Of a DNA stretch of 64,000 bases, positions 24,761-32,312 are shown piece after piece. The notes beneath the pieces were generated by a model that did no database searches, had not been told where the DNA came from, and worked only from the letters and a program-made list of their open reading frames with translations. A program made the position numbers and the translations under genes. The stretch is from positions 4,551 to 68,550 of the forward strand of contig JAZRXL010000022.1 in the NCBI GenBank assembly GCA_045600225.1. The letters run 5' to 3'. Each line of letters opens with the position of its first letter. Position 1 is the stretch's first letter. The stretch comes from UBA1181 sp045600225 (lineage in GTDB: Bacteria > Bacteroidota > Bacteroidia > Bacteroidales > Paludibacteraceae).

Positions 24761-25984
24761 ATGGCATTAGTAAATGAACATTTTTTGAAATTACCCAATA
24801 ACTACTTATTTGTAGATATTGCGAAGAAGGTGAATTCCTTTAAGGTGGTACACCCAAAGGCAGACATTATTCGCTTGGGTATTGGAGATGTGACACAACC
24901 ACTTCCTAAAGCTTCTATAGAGGCAATGCACAAGGCTGTGGATGAAATGACTTCAAAAGATACATTCAGAGGTTACGGACCAGAACACGGATATGATTTC
25001 TTAATCAATGCGATCATTAAGAATGATTATGAGTCGAGAGGTGTTCACTTGGATGCAAGCGAAGTATTTATTAGTGACGGTAGTAAAAGTGACACGGGAA
25101 ACATTGGCGATATTTTAAGACACGACAATAGCATTGGCGTTACAGATCCTATTTATCCGGTATACATTGATTCTAATGTAATGAGCGGTAGAGCAGGAAC
25201 ATTGGAAAATGGGAAATGGAGCAATGTTACATATATGCCAAGTTTGATGGAAAACAATTTTGTTCCTCAAATTCCAAATCATCGTATCGATATCATTTAC
25301 TTGTGTTATCCTAACAATCCAACAGGAACTGTTATTACAACAGAAGAGTTGAAAAAATGGGTGAACTATGCTATCAAAAACGATGCAATAATTATGTACG
25401 ATGCTGCATATGAGGCATACATCCAAAATCCAGATATTCCACACTCAATTTATGAGATTCGTGGAGCAAAGAAAGTTGCTATTGAATTCCGTAGTTTTTC
25501 TAAGACAGCCGGTTTCACAGGTGTTAGATGTGGATACACAGTGGTGCCAAAAGAGTTGACAGCTGCGACATTATCGGGAGAGCGAGTTTCTTTGAACCAA
25601 TTGTGGAACAGAAGACAATGTACAAAGTTCAATGGTACATCTTACATCACTCAAAGGGGAGCTGAAGCCATCTACTCTCCGGAGGGAAAAGAGCAAGTTA
25701 AGGCTACCATTGATTACTATATGACAAATGCAAAGATCATGCGTGAGGGGTTGCAAAGCATGGGCTACAAAGTATTTGGAGGAGAAAATGCTCCATACTT
25801 GTGGGTAAAGACCCCAGATGGCGTTTCATCATGGAAGTTCTTCGATCAGATGTTATACGAAGCAAATGTTGTAGGAACTCCTGGTGTTGGTTTCGGTCCA
25901 AGCGGAGAGGGATACATTCGATTGACTGCTTTTGGAGAGAGAGCCAACTGTGAAGAGGCCATGAGACGATTAAGAAAATTATAA
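24761..25984 (+). CDS. dapL: LL-diaminopimelate aminotransferase
   Basis: PLP class I aminotransferase that converts tetrahydrodipicolinate to LL-diaminopimelate in one step, bypassing the acylated intermediates of the DapD/DapC/DapE route. The 407-residue product matches the DapL family: VNEHFLKLPNNYLFVDIAKK, RLGIGDVTQPLP, FISDGSKSDTGNI, CYPNNPTGTV, and the PLP Schiff-base region SFSKTAGFTGVRCGY with Lys248. ENAPYLWVKTPDG and GEGYIRLTAFGERAN complete it. It takes its amino group from glutamate, fitting its place beside the glutamate-forming genes. Confidence 0.96.
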   Translation: MALVNEHFLKLPNNYLFVDIAKKVNSFKVVHPKADIIRLGIGDVTQPLPKASIEAMHKAVDEMTSKDTFRGYGPEHGYDFLINAIIKNDYESRGVHLDASEVFISDGSKSDTGNIGDILRHDNSIGVTDPIYPVYIDSNVMSGRAGTLENGKWSNVTYMPSLMENNFVPQIPNHRIDIIYLCYPNNPTGTVITTEELKKWVNYAIKNDAIIMYDAAYEAYIQNPDIPHSIYEIRGAKKVAIEFRSFSKTAGFTGVRCGYTVVPKELTAATLSGERVSLNQLWNRRQCTKFNGTSYITQRGAEAIYSPEGKEQVKATIDYYMTNAKIMREGLQSMGYKVFGGENAPYLWVKTPDGVSSWKFFDQMLYEANVVGTPGVGFGPSGEGYIRLTAFGERANCEEAMRRLRKL

Positions 25985-25991
25985 AAGGTAT

Positions 25992-26017
25992 GTAAGAGAT
26001 GGTGCACCTCGTCTTAC
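25992..26017 (+). other. dapL-omp intercistronic hairpin
   Basis: A 10-bp bulged stem (GTAAGA with TCTTAC outside, GA/TC and GG/CC inside, TGCA loop). No T-run follows, so it is more likely a processing or stability element than a terminator. Confidence 0.45.
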
Positions 26018-26055
26018 AATCAATGTAAAGTTTAACCAATAAATAACGAAAAATT

Positions 26056-26805
26056 ATGAAAGCATCAAGAAGCAAAATTTCATTCGTGTTATTAACCGTG
26101 TTTTTGACATTGTTTGTAGGAGCTAACGCTCAAGAGCAAGAAACTGATAAGGCAACTAATTTCAAGAAAGGCAATTGGAGCGGTAGTGTAGGTGGCGATC
26201 TTGTTAGTCATTATGTATGGCGTGGACAGGATCTAGCAGGTGTGAGTTTCCAACCATCACTTGCTATTGAATGGAGAGGATTGTCGATCGGAGCGTGGGG
26301 AGATGTTAGTTTTGATAAAGATGACACGAAAGAGTTCGATTTGACAATCGGTTATTCGGTTAAAGGTTTTAGCGTATCGATTACAGATTACTGGTTTGCT
26401 TATCCTGGTGCTCAAAACCATTACTTCTGCTATAACAAAAAAGAAACAGCCCATGTGTGGGAGGCTCAAGTAGGTTATGATTGGGATTTCTTAGCATTGA
26501 ATTGGTATACAAACTTTGCTGGAGCAGATGGAGTTAATAAAAATGGTAAAAGAGCATTCTCATCATACATTTCACTTATAGCTCCTTGGGATTGGGTGAA
26601 GTTACATTGGGAAGCAGAGTTGGGTATGGTTCCTTGGTCAACAGACTTCTATGCTGATGTAGAGCACTTCTCAGTAGTGAATGTAAGTCTTAAAGCAGCC
26701 AAAACAATTAATATCAAAGACATTTACTCATTTGATGTTTATTCTCAAATCATTTGGAACCCAGCTGTAAACAGCGCACACTTTGTATTCGGTCTAAGTC
26801 TATAA
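26056..26805 (+). CDS. Predicted outer-membrane beta-barrel protein linked to PII/AmtB
   Basis: A 249-residue exported protein: signal peptide to VGANA then QEQETDK. The mature part is rich in alternating aromatic/polar strands (GNWSGSVGGDLVSHYVWRGQ, SLAIEWRGLSIGAWGDVSF, LTIGYSVKGFSVSITDYWF) and ends FVFGLSL, with the terminal hydrophobic residue typical of barrels. The YVWRGQDLAGVSFQPSL segment resembles the TorF/TIGR02001 type of putative outer-membrane protein. It is 24 bases ahead of glnK in the same operon as amtB. An obvious guess is a channel that helps nitrogen compounds across the outer membrane; that is inference from context only. Confidence 0.75.
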   Translation: MKASRSKISFVLLTVFLTLFVGANAQEQETDKATNFKKGNWSGSVGGDLVSHYVWRGQDLAGVSFQPSLAIEWRGLSIGAWGDVSFDKDDTKEFDLTIGYSVKGFSVSITDYWFAYPGAQNHYFCYNKKETAHVWEAQVGYDWDFLALNWYTNFAGADGVNKNGKRAFSSYISLIAPWDWVKLHWEAELGMVPWSTDFYADVEHFSVVNVSLKAAKTINIKDIYSFDVYSQIIWNPAVNSAHFVFGLSL

Positions 26806-26829
26806 TTTAACCCTATAAAAATTAACGTC

Positions 26830-27186
26830 ATGAAAAAAATTGAAGCAATTATTCGTAAGACGAAGTTTGAGGACGTGAAGGAGGCTCTTTTAGCAGCCGA
26901 TATTGAGTGGTTCTCCTACTATGATGTAAGGGGTATCGGTAAAGCTCGTCAGGGTCGTATATACCGTGGAGTTGTTTACGATACCAGTATCATCGAGCGT
27001 ACATTGATCTCTGTCATTGTTCGTGATAAGAATGTAGAGAAGACAGTTGCAGCCATTCAGGGTGCTGCTCAGACAGGAGAAATCGGAGATGGTCGTATCT
27101 TTATCATTCCAATTGAAGATGCAGTCAGAATCCGTACAGGAGAAAGAGGCGATATCGCCCTTTACAATGCTGAGCAAGAGAAATAA
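26830..27186 (+). CDS. glnK: PII nitrogen-regulatory protein
   Basis: Trimeric PII signal protein that reads 2-oxoglutarate and ATP/ADP and gates AmtB by inserting its T-loop. The 118-residue product has MKKIEAIIRKTKFEDVKEAL, the T-loop GIGKARQGRIYRGVVY with Tyr50 at the position of the uridylylated Tyr51, and the C-terminal signature TGEIGDGRIFIIPIEDAVRI followed by RTGERG. The T-loop departs from the usual GRQKGHTELYRGAEY in its first half. Whether the tyrosine is modified cannot be told. It sits 30 bases upstream of the amtB ATG, the standard glnK-amtB pairing. Confidence 0.95.
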   Translation: MKKIEAIIRKTKFEDVKEALLAADIEWFSYYDVRGIGKARQGRIYRGVVYDTSIIERTLISVIVRDKNVEKTVAAIQGAAQTGEIGDGRIFIIPIEDAVRIRTGERGDIALYNAEQEK

Positions 27187-27216
27187 ATCCTATACATAAA
27201 TCTCAAATTGAATCAT

Positions 27217-28617
27217 ATGAAATCATATATATCAAAAATATTACTACTTGCGATGTTGATCTTGCCGACAAGCATGATGGCACAAGATAGCGTAGCAGTA
27301 GATAGCGCGTCAGTCGCGTCGGCAGCTGCAGAGGCAGTTGCTCCAATAGTTGAGGAAGTAGCAGCAGAGGAGTCGGAATCTCCAATCATTCCGTTAGATA
27401 CGGTTTGGGTATTGATCGCTGCAATGCTTGTGTTCTTTATGCAGCCTGGATTTGCCTTGGTAGAGGCTGGAATGACCAGAACAAAGAATACTGCCAACAT
27501 CTTGATGAAGAACTTTATGGACTTCTCTGCAGGTTCTGTTCTTTATTGGGCATTAGGATTCTCTCTAATGTTTGGTGCTGGAGGATTCTTTGGATGGGAC
27601 GGCTTCGGTATCGGTGGTGTAGAAAACCCATGTGGAAACCTTCCTAAAGAGTGTTACTTCATTTTCCAAACAGTGTTCTGTGCAACAGCAGCAACAATTG
27701 TATCAGGTGCTATGGCAGAGCGTACAAAATTCTCTATGTACCTTGTGTACTCAATTTTGATCTCTGCTTTTGTATATCCAATTCAAGGTCACTGGTCTTG
27801 GGGTGGAGGATGGTTAAGCGAAATGGGCTTCCATGACTTCGCAGGATCTGCAGTAGTTCACTCATGTGGTGGTTTCTTAGCTTTGGCTGGTGCTATCGTA
27901 CTAGGTCCTCGTATTGGAAAATATAGCAAAACAAAAGATGGAAAGATTCGTTCAAACGCTATTCCTGGTCATAGTTTGACTCTTGCAGCATTGGGTGTAT
28001 GGATCTTGTGGTTTGGATGGTTTGGTTTCAACCCTGGTTCTACAGTAGCAGCAACAGGTAGTGTTGGTGCAGATTGCTACGGAGGAGGCATCTTGGAAAA
28101 CATGAGTGCAATGTCTCACATATTCGTAACAACTAACATTGCAGCGGCAGTGGGTGCTTTGACAGCATTAGTTTACACATGGATAGCATACGGAAAACCA
28201 TCTCTATCAATGGTATGCAACGGTATCTTGGCTGGTTTGGTCGGTATCACAGCAGGTTGTGATTGCGTTCCTGTATGGTCAGCTGCACTAATCGGTATGA
28301 TTGCTTCTGTTGTAATGTGTTTCGCAGTAAACTTCTTGGATACAAAACTTCATATTGATGACCCTGTAGGTGCAGTTTCCGTACACGGTATGGCTGGTTT
28401 CACAGGTACAATCTTAACAGGAGTGTTTGCATATTCAGAGTGTGGTTATAGCGTATTAACTCAGTTGATTGGTGAGGTTGCAATCGCAGGATGGTCGTTC
28501 GTTTGTGGTTTGATTATCTTCACAGCAATCAAGAAGATCCACGGTTTGAGAGTTCCAGACAGAATCGAAGAGGAAGGTTTGGATATCTACGAACACGGAG
28601 AAGCTGCTTACAACTAA
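27217..28617 (+). CDS. amtB: Ammonium transporter AmtB
   Basis: Trimeric inner-membrane ammonium channel. I start it at ATG 27217 (MKSYISKILLLAML, 466 residues); an in-frame TTG at 27208 is less likely. A cleavable signal peptide ends near MMAQ. A roughly 40-residue Ala/Glu-rich linker follows, and then eleven-helix Amt topology begins at DTVWVLIAAMLVFFMQPGFA. The twin pore histidines are present: His215 in FAGSAVVHSCGG and His390 in VHGMAGFTG. AERTKFSMYLVYS and FNPGST are further family landmarks. The signal peptide plus acidic linker is longer than in E. coli AmtB. Its cytoplasmic partner GlnK is encoded immediately upstream and GlnN immediately downstream. Confidence 0.96.
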   Translation: MKSYISKILLLAMLILPTSMMAQDSVAVDSASVASAAAEAVAPIVEEVAAEESESPIIPLDTVWVLIAAMLVFFMQPGFALVEAGMTRTKNTANILMKNFMDFSAGSVLYWALGFSLMFGAGGFFGWDGFGIGGVENPCGNLPKECYFIFQTVFCATAATIVSGAMAERTKFSMYLVYSILISAFVYPIQGHWSWGGGWLSEMGFHDFAGSAVVHSCGGFLALAGAIVLGPRIGKYSKTKDGKIRSNAIPGHSLTLAALGVWILWFGWFGFNPGSTVAATGSVGADCYGGGILENMSAMSHIFVTTNIAAAVGALTALVYTWIAYGKPSLSMVCNGILAGLVGITAGCDCVPVWSAALIGMIASVVMCFAVNFLDTKLHIDDPVGAVSVHGMAGFTGTILTGVFAYSECGYSVLTQLIGEVAIAGWSFVCGLIIFTAIKKIHGLRVPDRIEEEGLDIYEHGEAAYN

Positions 28618-28628
28618 AAAAAGTAAAC

Positions 28629-28659
28629 GAAGGGTGGTGGGGGGTATCCCACACCCTTC
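28629..28659 (+). other. amtB-glnN intercistronic hairpin
   Basis: An 8-bp GC-rich stem (28629-28636 with 28652-28659), extendable inward by GGG/CCC pairs, not followed by a T-run. It could partly reduce or stabilise downstream glnN message. glnN has no obvious promoter of its own in the 81-base gap. Confidence 0.5.
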
Positions 28660-28698
28660 CTTAAAATAGAAACAGTAATTATTAAAAATAATAAAAGT

Positions 28699-30888
28699 AT
28701 GTCAAGTTTAAGATTCAAAGTAGTCGGTGAAGCTTTCAAGAAGAAAGCTCTCGAAGTAGAAGCGCCTGCGGAAAGACCTTCGGATTATTTCGCAAAGTAT
28801 GTCTTCAACAAACAGAAGATGTTTAAGTATCTTCCTGCAAAGGTGTATTCTAAAATGTGCGACGTTATCGATAATGGTGCTCCACTTGATAGAGCAATCG
28901 CTGATGAAGTAGCAGCAGGAATGAAGAAATGGGCTATGGAGTTGGGTGTTACTCACTATACACACTGGTTCCAACCATTGACCGAAGGTACAGCAGAGAA
29001 ACACGATGGTTTCGTAGAGCATGACTGGAAAGGTGGAATGGTAGAGGAGTTCGAAGGTAAGTTGTTGGTACAACAAGAGCCAGATGCTTCTTCTTTCCCT
29101 AATGGTGGTATTCGTTCTACATTCGAGGCTCGTGGATACTCTGCATGGGATCCTGCATCTCCAGTATTCGTTGTAGGTGACACTTTGATGATTCCAACAG
29201 TGTTCATTTCTTATACAGGAGAGGCTTTGGACTACAAGGCACCATTGAAGAAAGCTTTGCGTGCTGTAAACAAGGCTGCTACTGATGTTGTTAAATATTT
29301 CAACCCAGAGGTTTCAAAAGTACAAGCAAACCTTGGTTGGGAGCAAGAGTATTTCTTGGTTGATGAAGGTTTGTACTCTGCTCGTCCAGACTTGTTAATG
29401 ACAGGTCGTACTTTGATGGGTCACGACTCTGCAAAGAACCAACAGATGGAAGACCACTACTTCGGTGCAATTCCTTCTCGTGTAGCTGCATTTATGAAAG
29501 ACTTGGAGATCCAAGCATTGGAATTGGGTATTCCTTGTAAGACTCGTCACAATGAGGTGGCTCCTAACCAGTTTGAGTTGGCTCCAATCTTCGAGGAGTG
29601 TAACTTGGCTGTTGACCACAACATGTTGATCATGTCATTGATGCGTAAGGTAGCTCGTAAGCACGGTTTCCGCGTGTTGTTGCACGAGAAGCCATTTGCA
29701 GGTATCAATGGTTCAGGAAAGCACAACAACTGGTCATTGTCTACTGATACAGGTATCGTTCTTCACGCACCTGGAAAAGATGCAGAAAGCACACTTCGCT
29801 TCATCACTTTCGTAGTTGAGACTTTGATGGGTGTTTACAAACACAATGGTTTGTTGAAGGCTTCTATCATGAGCGCAACTAACGCACACCGTTTGGGAGC
29901 AAACGAGGCACCTCCAGCAATCATTTCTTCTTTCCTTGGAAAGCAGTTGACTGATACATTGGATCAAATCGAGAACTCAAAGACTGATGAATTGATTACA
30001 ATGTCTGGCAAGAAAGGTTTGAAATTGGATATCCCTTCAATCCCTGAATTGATGATCGATAATACAGACCGTAACCGTACTTCTCCATTTGCATTTACAG
30101 GAAACCGTTTTGAGTTCCGTGCAGTTGGATCTGAAGCAAACTGTGCATCTGCAATGATTGCTTTGAATACAGCAGTTGCTGAGGCTTTGGCAGACTTTAA
30201 GGTTCGTGTTGATGCATTGATCGCTAAGGGTGAAGCTAAATATACAGCAATCCTTGAGGTTCTTCGTGAAGATATCAAGGTTTGTAAGCCAATCCGTTTC
30301 GATGGTAACGGTTATTCAGATGAATGGGTAGTTGAAGCAGGAAAACGCGGTTTGGATATTGAAAAGAGTTGTCCAGTTATCTTCGATCGCTATCTTGACA
30401 AATCATCTGTTGAGATGTTCGAGAAGATGAACGTAATGACAGCAAAAGAGTTGGAAGCAAGAAACGAGATCAAGTGGGAAACTTACACAAAGAAGATCCA
30501 GATCGAGGCTCGTATCTTTGGAGATTTGGCGTTGAACCACATCATTCCAATCGCAACTCAATACCAAAGCTCTTTGATCGACAATGTTTGTAAGTTGAAG
30601 GAGATCTTCCCTGCAGATAAAGTTACAAAGTTGAGCGCAAACAACCTTGCATTGATCGAGCAAATCTCTGAAAGAGCAGCATATATCACTGCTAATGTTG
30701 AGAAGATGATCGATGAGCGTAAGAAAGCAAATAAGATTGCAAGCGAGCGCGAAAAGGCAATTGCATATCACGACAATATCGCTCCAATGTTGGAAGATAT
30801 TCGTTACCATATCGACAAGTTAGAGATGATCATTGATGATCAAATCTGGACATTGCCTAAGTACAGAGAACTATTGTTCTTGAGATAA
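28699..30888 (+). CDS. glnN: Glutamine synthetase type III
   Basis: ATP-dependent synthesis of glutamine from glutamate and ammonium by the large dodecameric GSIII enzyme. The 729-residue length is diagnostic (GSI is about 450). Landmarks include THWFQPLTEGTAEKHDGF, LGWEQEYFLVDE, TRHNEVAPNQFELAP, the ATP-region INGSGKHNNWSLSTD, and NRTSPFAFTGNRFEFRAVGS. It lacks the adenylylation tyrosine context of GSI, as the family does. Codon choice is strongly biased, suggesting high expression. It is last in the dapF-dapL-omp-glnK-amtB-glnN run and is followed by a strong terminator. Confidence 0.97.
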   Translation: MSSLRFKVVGEAFKKKALEVEAPAERPSDYFAKYVFNKQKMFKYLPAKVYSKMCDVIDNGAPLDRAIADEVAAGMKKWAMELGVTHYTHWFQPLTEGTAEKHDGFVEHDWKGGMVEEFEGKLLVQQEPDASSFPNGGIRSTFEARGYSAWDPASPVFVVGDTLMIPTVFISYTGEALDYKAPLKKALRAVNKAATDVVKYFNPEVSKVQANLGWEQEYFLVDEGLYSARPDLLMTGRTLMGHDSAKNQQMEDHYFGAIPSRVAAFMKDLEIQALELGIPCKTRHNEVAPNQFELAPIFEECNLAVDHNMLIMSLMRKVARKHGFRVLLHEKPFAGINGSGKHNNWSLSTDTGIVLHAPGKDAESTLRFITFVVETLMGVYKHNGLLKASIMSATNAHRLGANEAPPAIISSFLGKQLTDTLDQIENSKTDELITMSGKKGLKLDIPSIPELMIDNTDRNRTSPFAFTGNRFEFRAVGSEANCASAMIALNTAVAEALADFKVRVDALIAKGEAKYTAILEVLREDIKVCKPIRFDGNGYSDEWVVEAGKRGLDIEKSCPVIFDRYLDKSSVEMFEKMNVMTAKELEARNEIKWETYTKKIQIEARIFGDLALNHIIPIATQYQSSLIDNVCKLKEIFPADKVTKLSANNLALIEQISERAAYITANVEKMIDERKKANKIASEREKAIAYHDNIAPMLEDIRYHIDKLEMIIDDQIWTLPKYRELLFLR

Positions 30889-30950
30889 TTCGGACTTTTA
30901 TTATTATTTGCATCTGTCCTGCTTAATGCAGGAAATAGTTACTCTCTGAG

Positions 30951-30986
30951 GATTCCAGCGTAGTGATATGCTGGAATCTTTTTTTT
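30951..30986 (+). terminator. Intrinsic terminator after glnN
   Basis: A 9-bp perfect stem (30951-30959 with 30970-30978) followed by eight T residues. It ends the dapF-glnN unit. Confidence 0.9.
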
Positions 30987-31072
30987 GCTCGTAACAATTC
31001 TATAAATCAAGTAGTGTATTGTGCATTGTCTGTTGTATGAATATATCCAGGATAACTATCTCCTTTATTAGT

Positions 31073-31106
31073 AAAAAAAGAGATGCCACAATAAAGTGAC
31101 ATCTCT
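31073..31106 (-). terminator. Intrinsic terminator after the Lrp/AsnC gene
   Basis: On the minus strand AGAGATG-x-CAC pairs with GTG-x-CATCTCT around a short loop, followed by seven T residues at 31079-31073. It is 25 bases past the regulator's stop. Confidence 0.87.
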
Positions 31107-31130
31107 ATCTATCGTCAGAGAACAATGTTC

Positions 31131-31613
31131 TTACTCTTCGTTTTCTTCGTCGTATTCAGGTATTGGCATTTGCCTTTTGATCACCTCTTTGAATGAGATG
31201 ATGCTCTCTACTCGTTCCACGCCTAAAGGACGTATTTTCTCATGTAGTACAGAAAGCATTTGATTGTTGCTTTGGGCATAAACTTTAATAAAGAGGTCGT
31301 ATGCGCCTGCTGTCACATGACATTCAACAATCTCAGGTATCTTCAACAACTCATTGATGATACTTTCCTCTTTTTTTGCTTCTGTAAGTTTTAGGCCAAT
31401 GAATGCACAAGTCTCGTAGCCAATCTTGTCTGGGTTTAGAACGAATTCAGAACCTTTGATGACTCCAAGTTCAGTTAGACGCTGAACTCTTTGATGTATG
31501 GCTGCACCTGATACATTGCAATTTCTTGCTACTTCCAAAAAGGGTAGTCTTGCATTCTCGGCTACCATTGAAAGAATTTTGTAGTCTAATTCATCTAATT
31601 CGTTCCGTTTCAT
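31131..31613 (-). CDS. Lrp/AsnC family transcriptional regulator
   Basis: A 160-residue DNA-binding regulator with the standard two-domain layout. The N-terminal helix-turn-helix reads LDYKILSMVAENARLPFLEV followed by ARNCNVSGAAIHQRVQRL. The C-terminal RAM (ligand-binding) domain includes ETCAFIGLKL, VTAGAYDLFIKVYA and a final SFKEVIKRQMPIP. The family senses amino acids and binds as dimers to octamers. The target here is unknown. It lies just beyond the nitrogen assimilation operon on the opposite strand, so control of those genes or of amino-acid metabolism is a reasonable but untested guess. The C-terminus is acidic (EYDEENEE). Confidence 0.92.
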   Translation of the reverse strand: MKRNELDELDYKILSMVAENARLPFLEVARNCNVSGAAIHQRVQRLTELGVIKGSEFVLNPDKIGYETCAFIGLKLTEAKKEESIINELLKIPEIVECHVTAGAYDLFIKVYAQSNNQMLSVLHEKIRPLGVERVESIISFKEVIKRQMPIPEYDEENEE

Positions 31614-31639
31614 ATAACTTCTTATTTAGTGTTATTTGA

Positions 31640-31647
31640 CAAAGATA
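31640..31647 (-). promoter_or_regulatory. Candidate promoter of the Lrp/AsnC gene
   Basis: Minus-strand TATCTTTG 27 bases upstream of the ATG. TTG at 31667-31665 is 17 bases further upstream, near but short of the usual spacing. Confidence 0.65.
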
Positions 31648-31798
31648 AAAAATATTATGAAAAACAACTACTATAAGAAAGTAAATCTTTTGATTCAATG
31701 ACAAAAAAATTTATATATTATGAAGATTGTGACTATTTGTTAGTTTTTAGGTGCTTTTTTTGGACTCTTTATCTTTAAAAACTAAATTTCATGCAAAT

Positions 31799-31823
31799 AA
31801 AAAAGGGAAGTGTCAAACTTCCC
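31799..31823 (-). terminator. Intrinsic terminator after the winged-helix gene
   Basis: A 7-bp stem GGGAAGT/ACTTCCC (31823-31817 with 31811-31805), followed on the minus strand by a T-rich run. It lies 30 bases beyond the stop of the 66-residue gene. Confidence 0.8.
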
Positions 31824-31852
31824 TTTTGTTATGATAATTTGTAATCTGCAAA

Positions 31853-32053
31853 TTACTTGCAACCGAAGAATACCTTGTCGTCTTCATCGTGGCTGTAGAT
31901 TGCGTTCTCACGTAGCAACCATCCCAAAGCCATATAAAGTTCTTCATTCTTACCTTTCAACTCTTTCTTGATTTGAGCAAATGTCAATTCACCTTTTTCA
32001 TTAAGGAGACGCCAAACTTTTCCAGCGTTCTCTCCGATCAAATGTTGTAGCAT
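31853..32053 (-). CDS. Winged helix-turn-helix small protein (DUF2582 type)
   Basis: A 66-residue protein, MLQHLIGENAGKVWRLLNEK then GELTFAQIKKELKGKNEELY and ALGWLLRENAIYSHDEDD, matching the short winged-helix family PF10771 (formerly DUF2582) common in Bacteroidales and archaea. The HTH recognition helix would be around residues 34-48, and the wing is KVFFGCK at the C-terminus. Such proteins are presumed DNA- or RNA-binding, but no target is known. It has its own -7 element and terminator, and is a monocistronic unit between the Lrp gene and the O-acylation cassette. Confidence 0.82.
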   Translation of the reverse strand: MLQHLIGENAGKVWRLLNEKGELTFAQIKKELKGKNEELYMALGWLLRENAIYSHDEDDKVFFGCK

Positions 32054-32085
32054 ATCAGTAAACTTATGGTTAATATTTAATGTTG

Positions 32086-32093
32086 CAAATTTA
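32086..32093 (-). promoter_or_regulatory. Candidate -7 element for the winged-helix gene
   Basis: Minus-strand TAAATTTG, 32 bases upstream of the ATG. A -33 TTG is not at the usual distance. Confidence 0.6.
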
Positions 32094-32260
32094 TGAATAT
32101 TTTTACGGATTTATGCACTTACAAACACTTTTTTATTGAGTAAAATAATAAAAATCTTTAATTTTTGTAAATTATTGGATAAAAAATCAAAAGAGACGAA
32201 TTTTTTTCCATTCATATACACAAAAAGTAATACAAAAGACTGTTTTCGCGTTTTTTTAAG

Positions 32261-32268
32261 TACATTTG
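32261..32268 (+). promoter_or_regulatory. Candidate -7 element for the O-acylation cassette
   Basis: TACATTTG, 44 bases upstream of the first SGNH gene, matches TAnnTTTG. The three genes that follow are separated by only a few bases, so one promoter probably serves all. Confidence 0.62.
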
Positions 32269-32312
32269 TGTTTTGTTAGAGAGTATAATTATTAAGTTGT
32301 AGAAGATAACAG

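Noticed and set aside
30918..30935. Small hairpin TCCTGC-ttaa-GCAGGA before the glnN terminator
   Set aside because: Six pairs and no T-run; it is likely incidental beside the strong terminator at 30951-30986.
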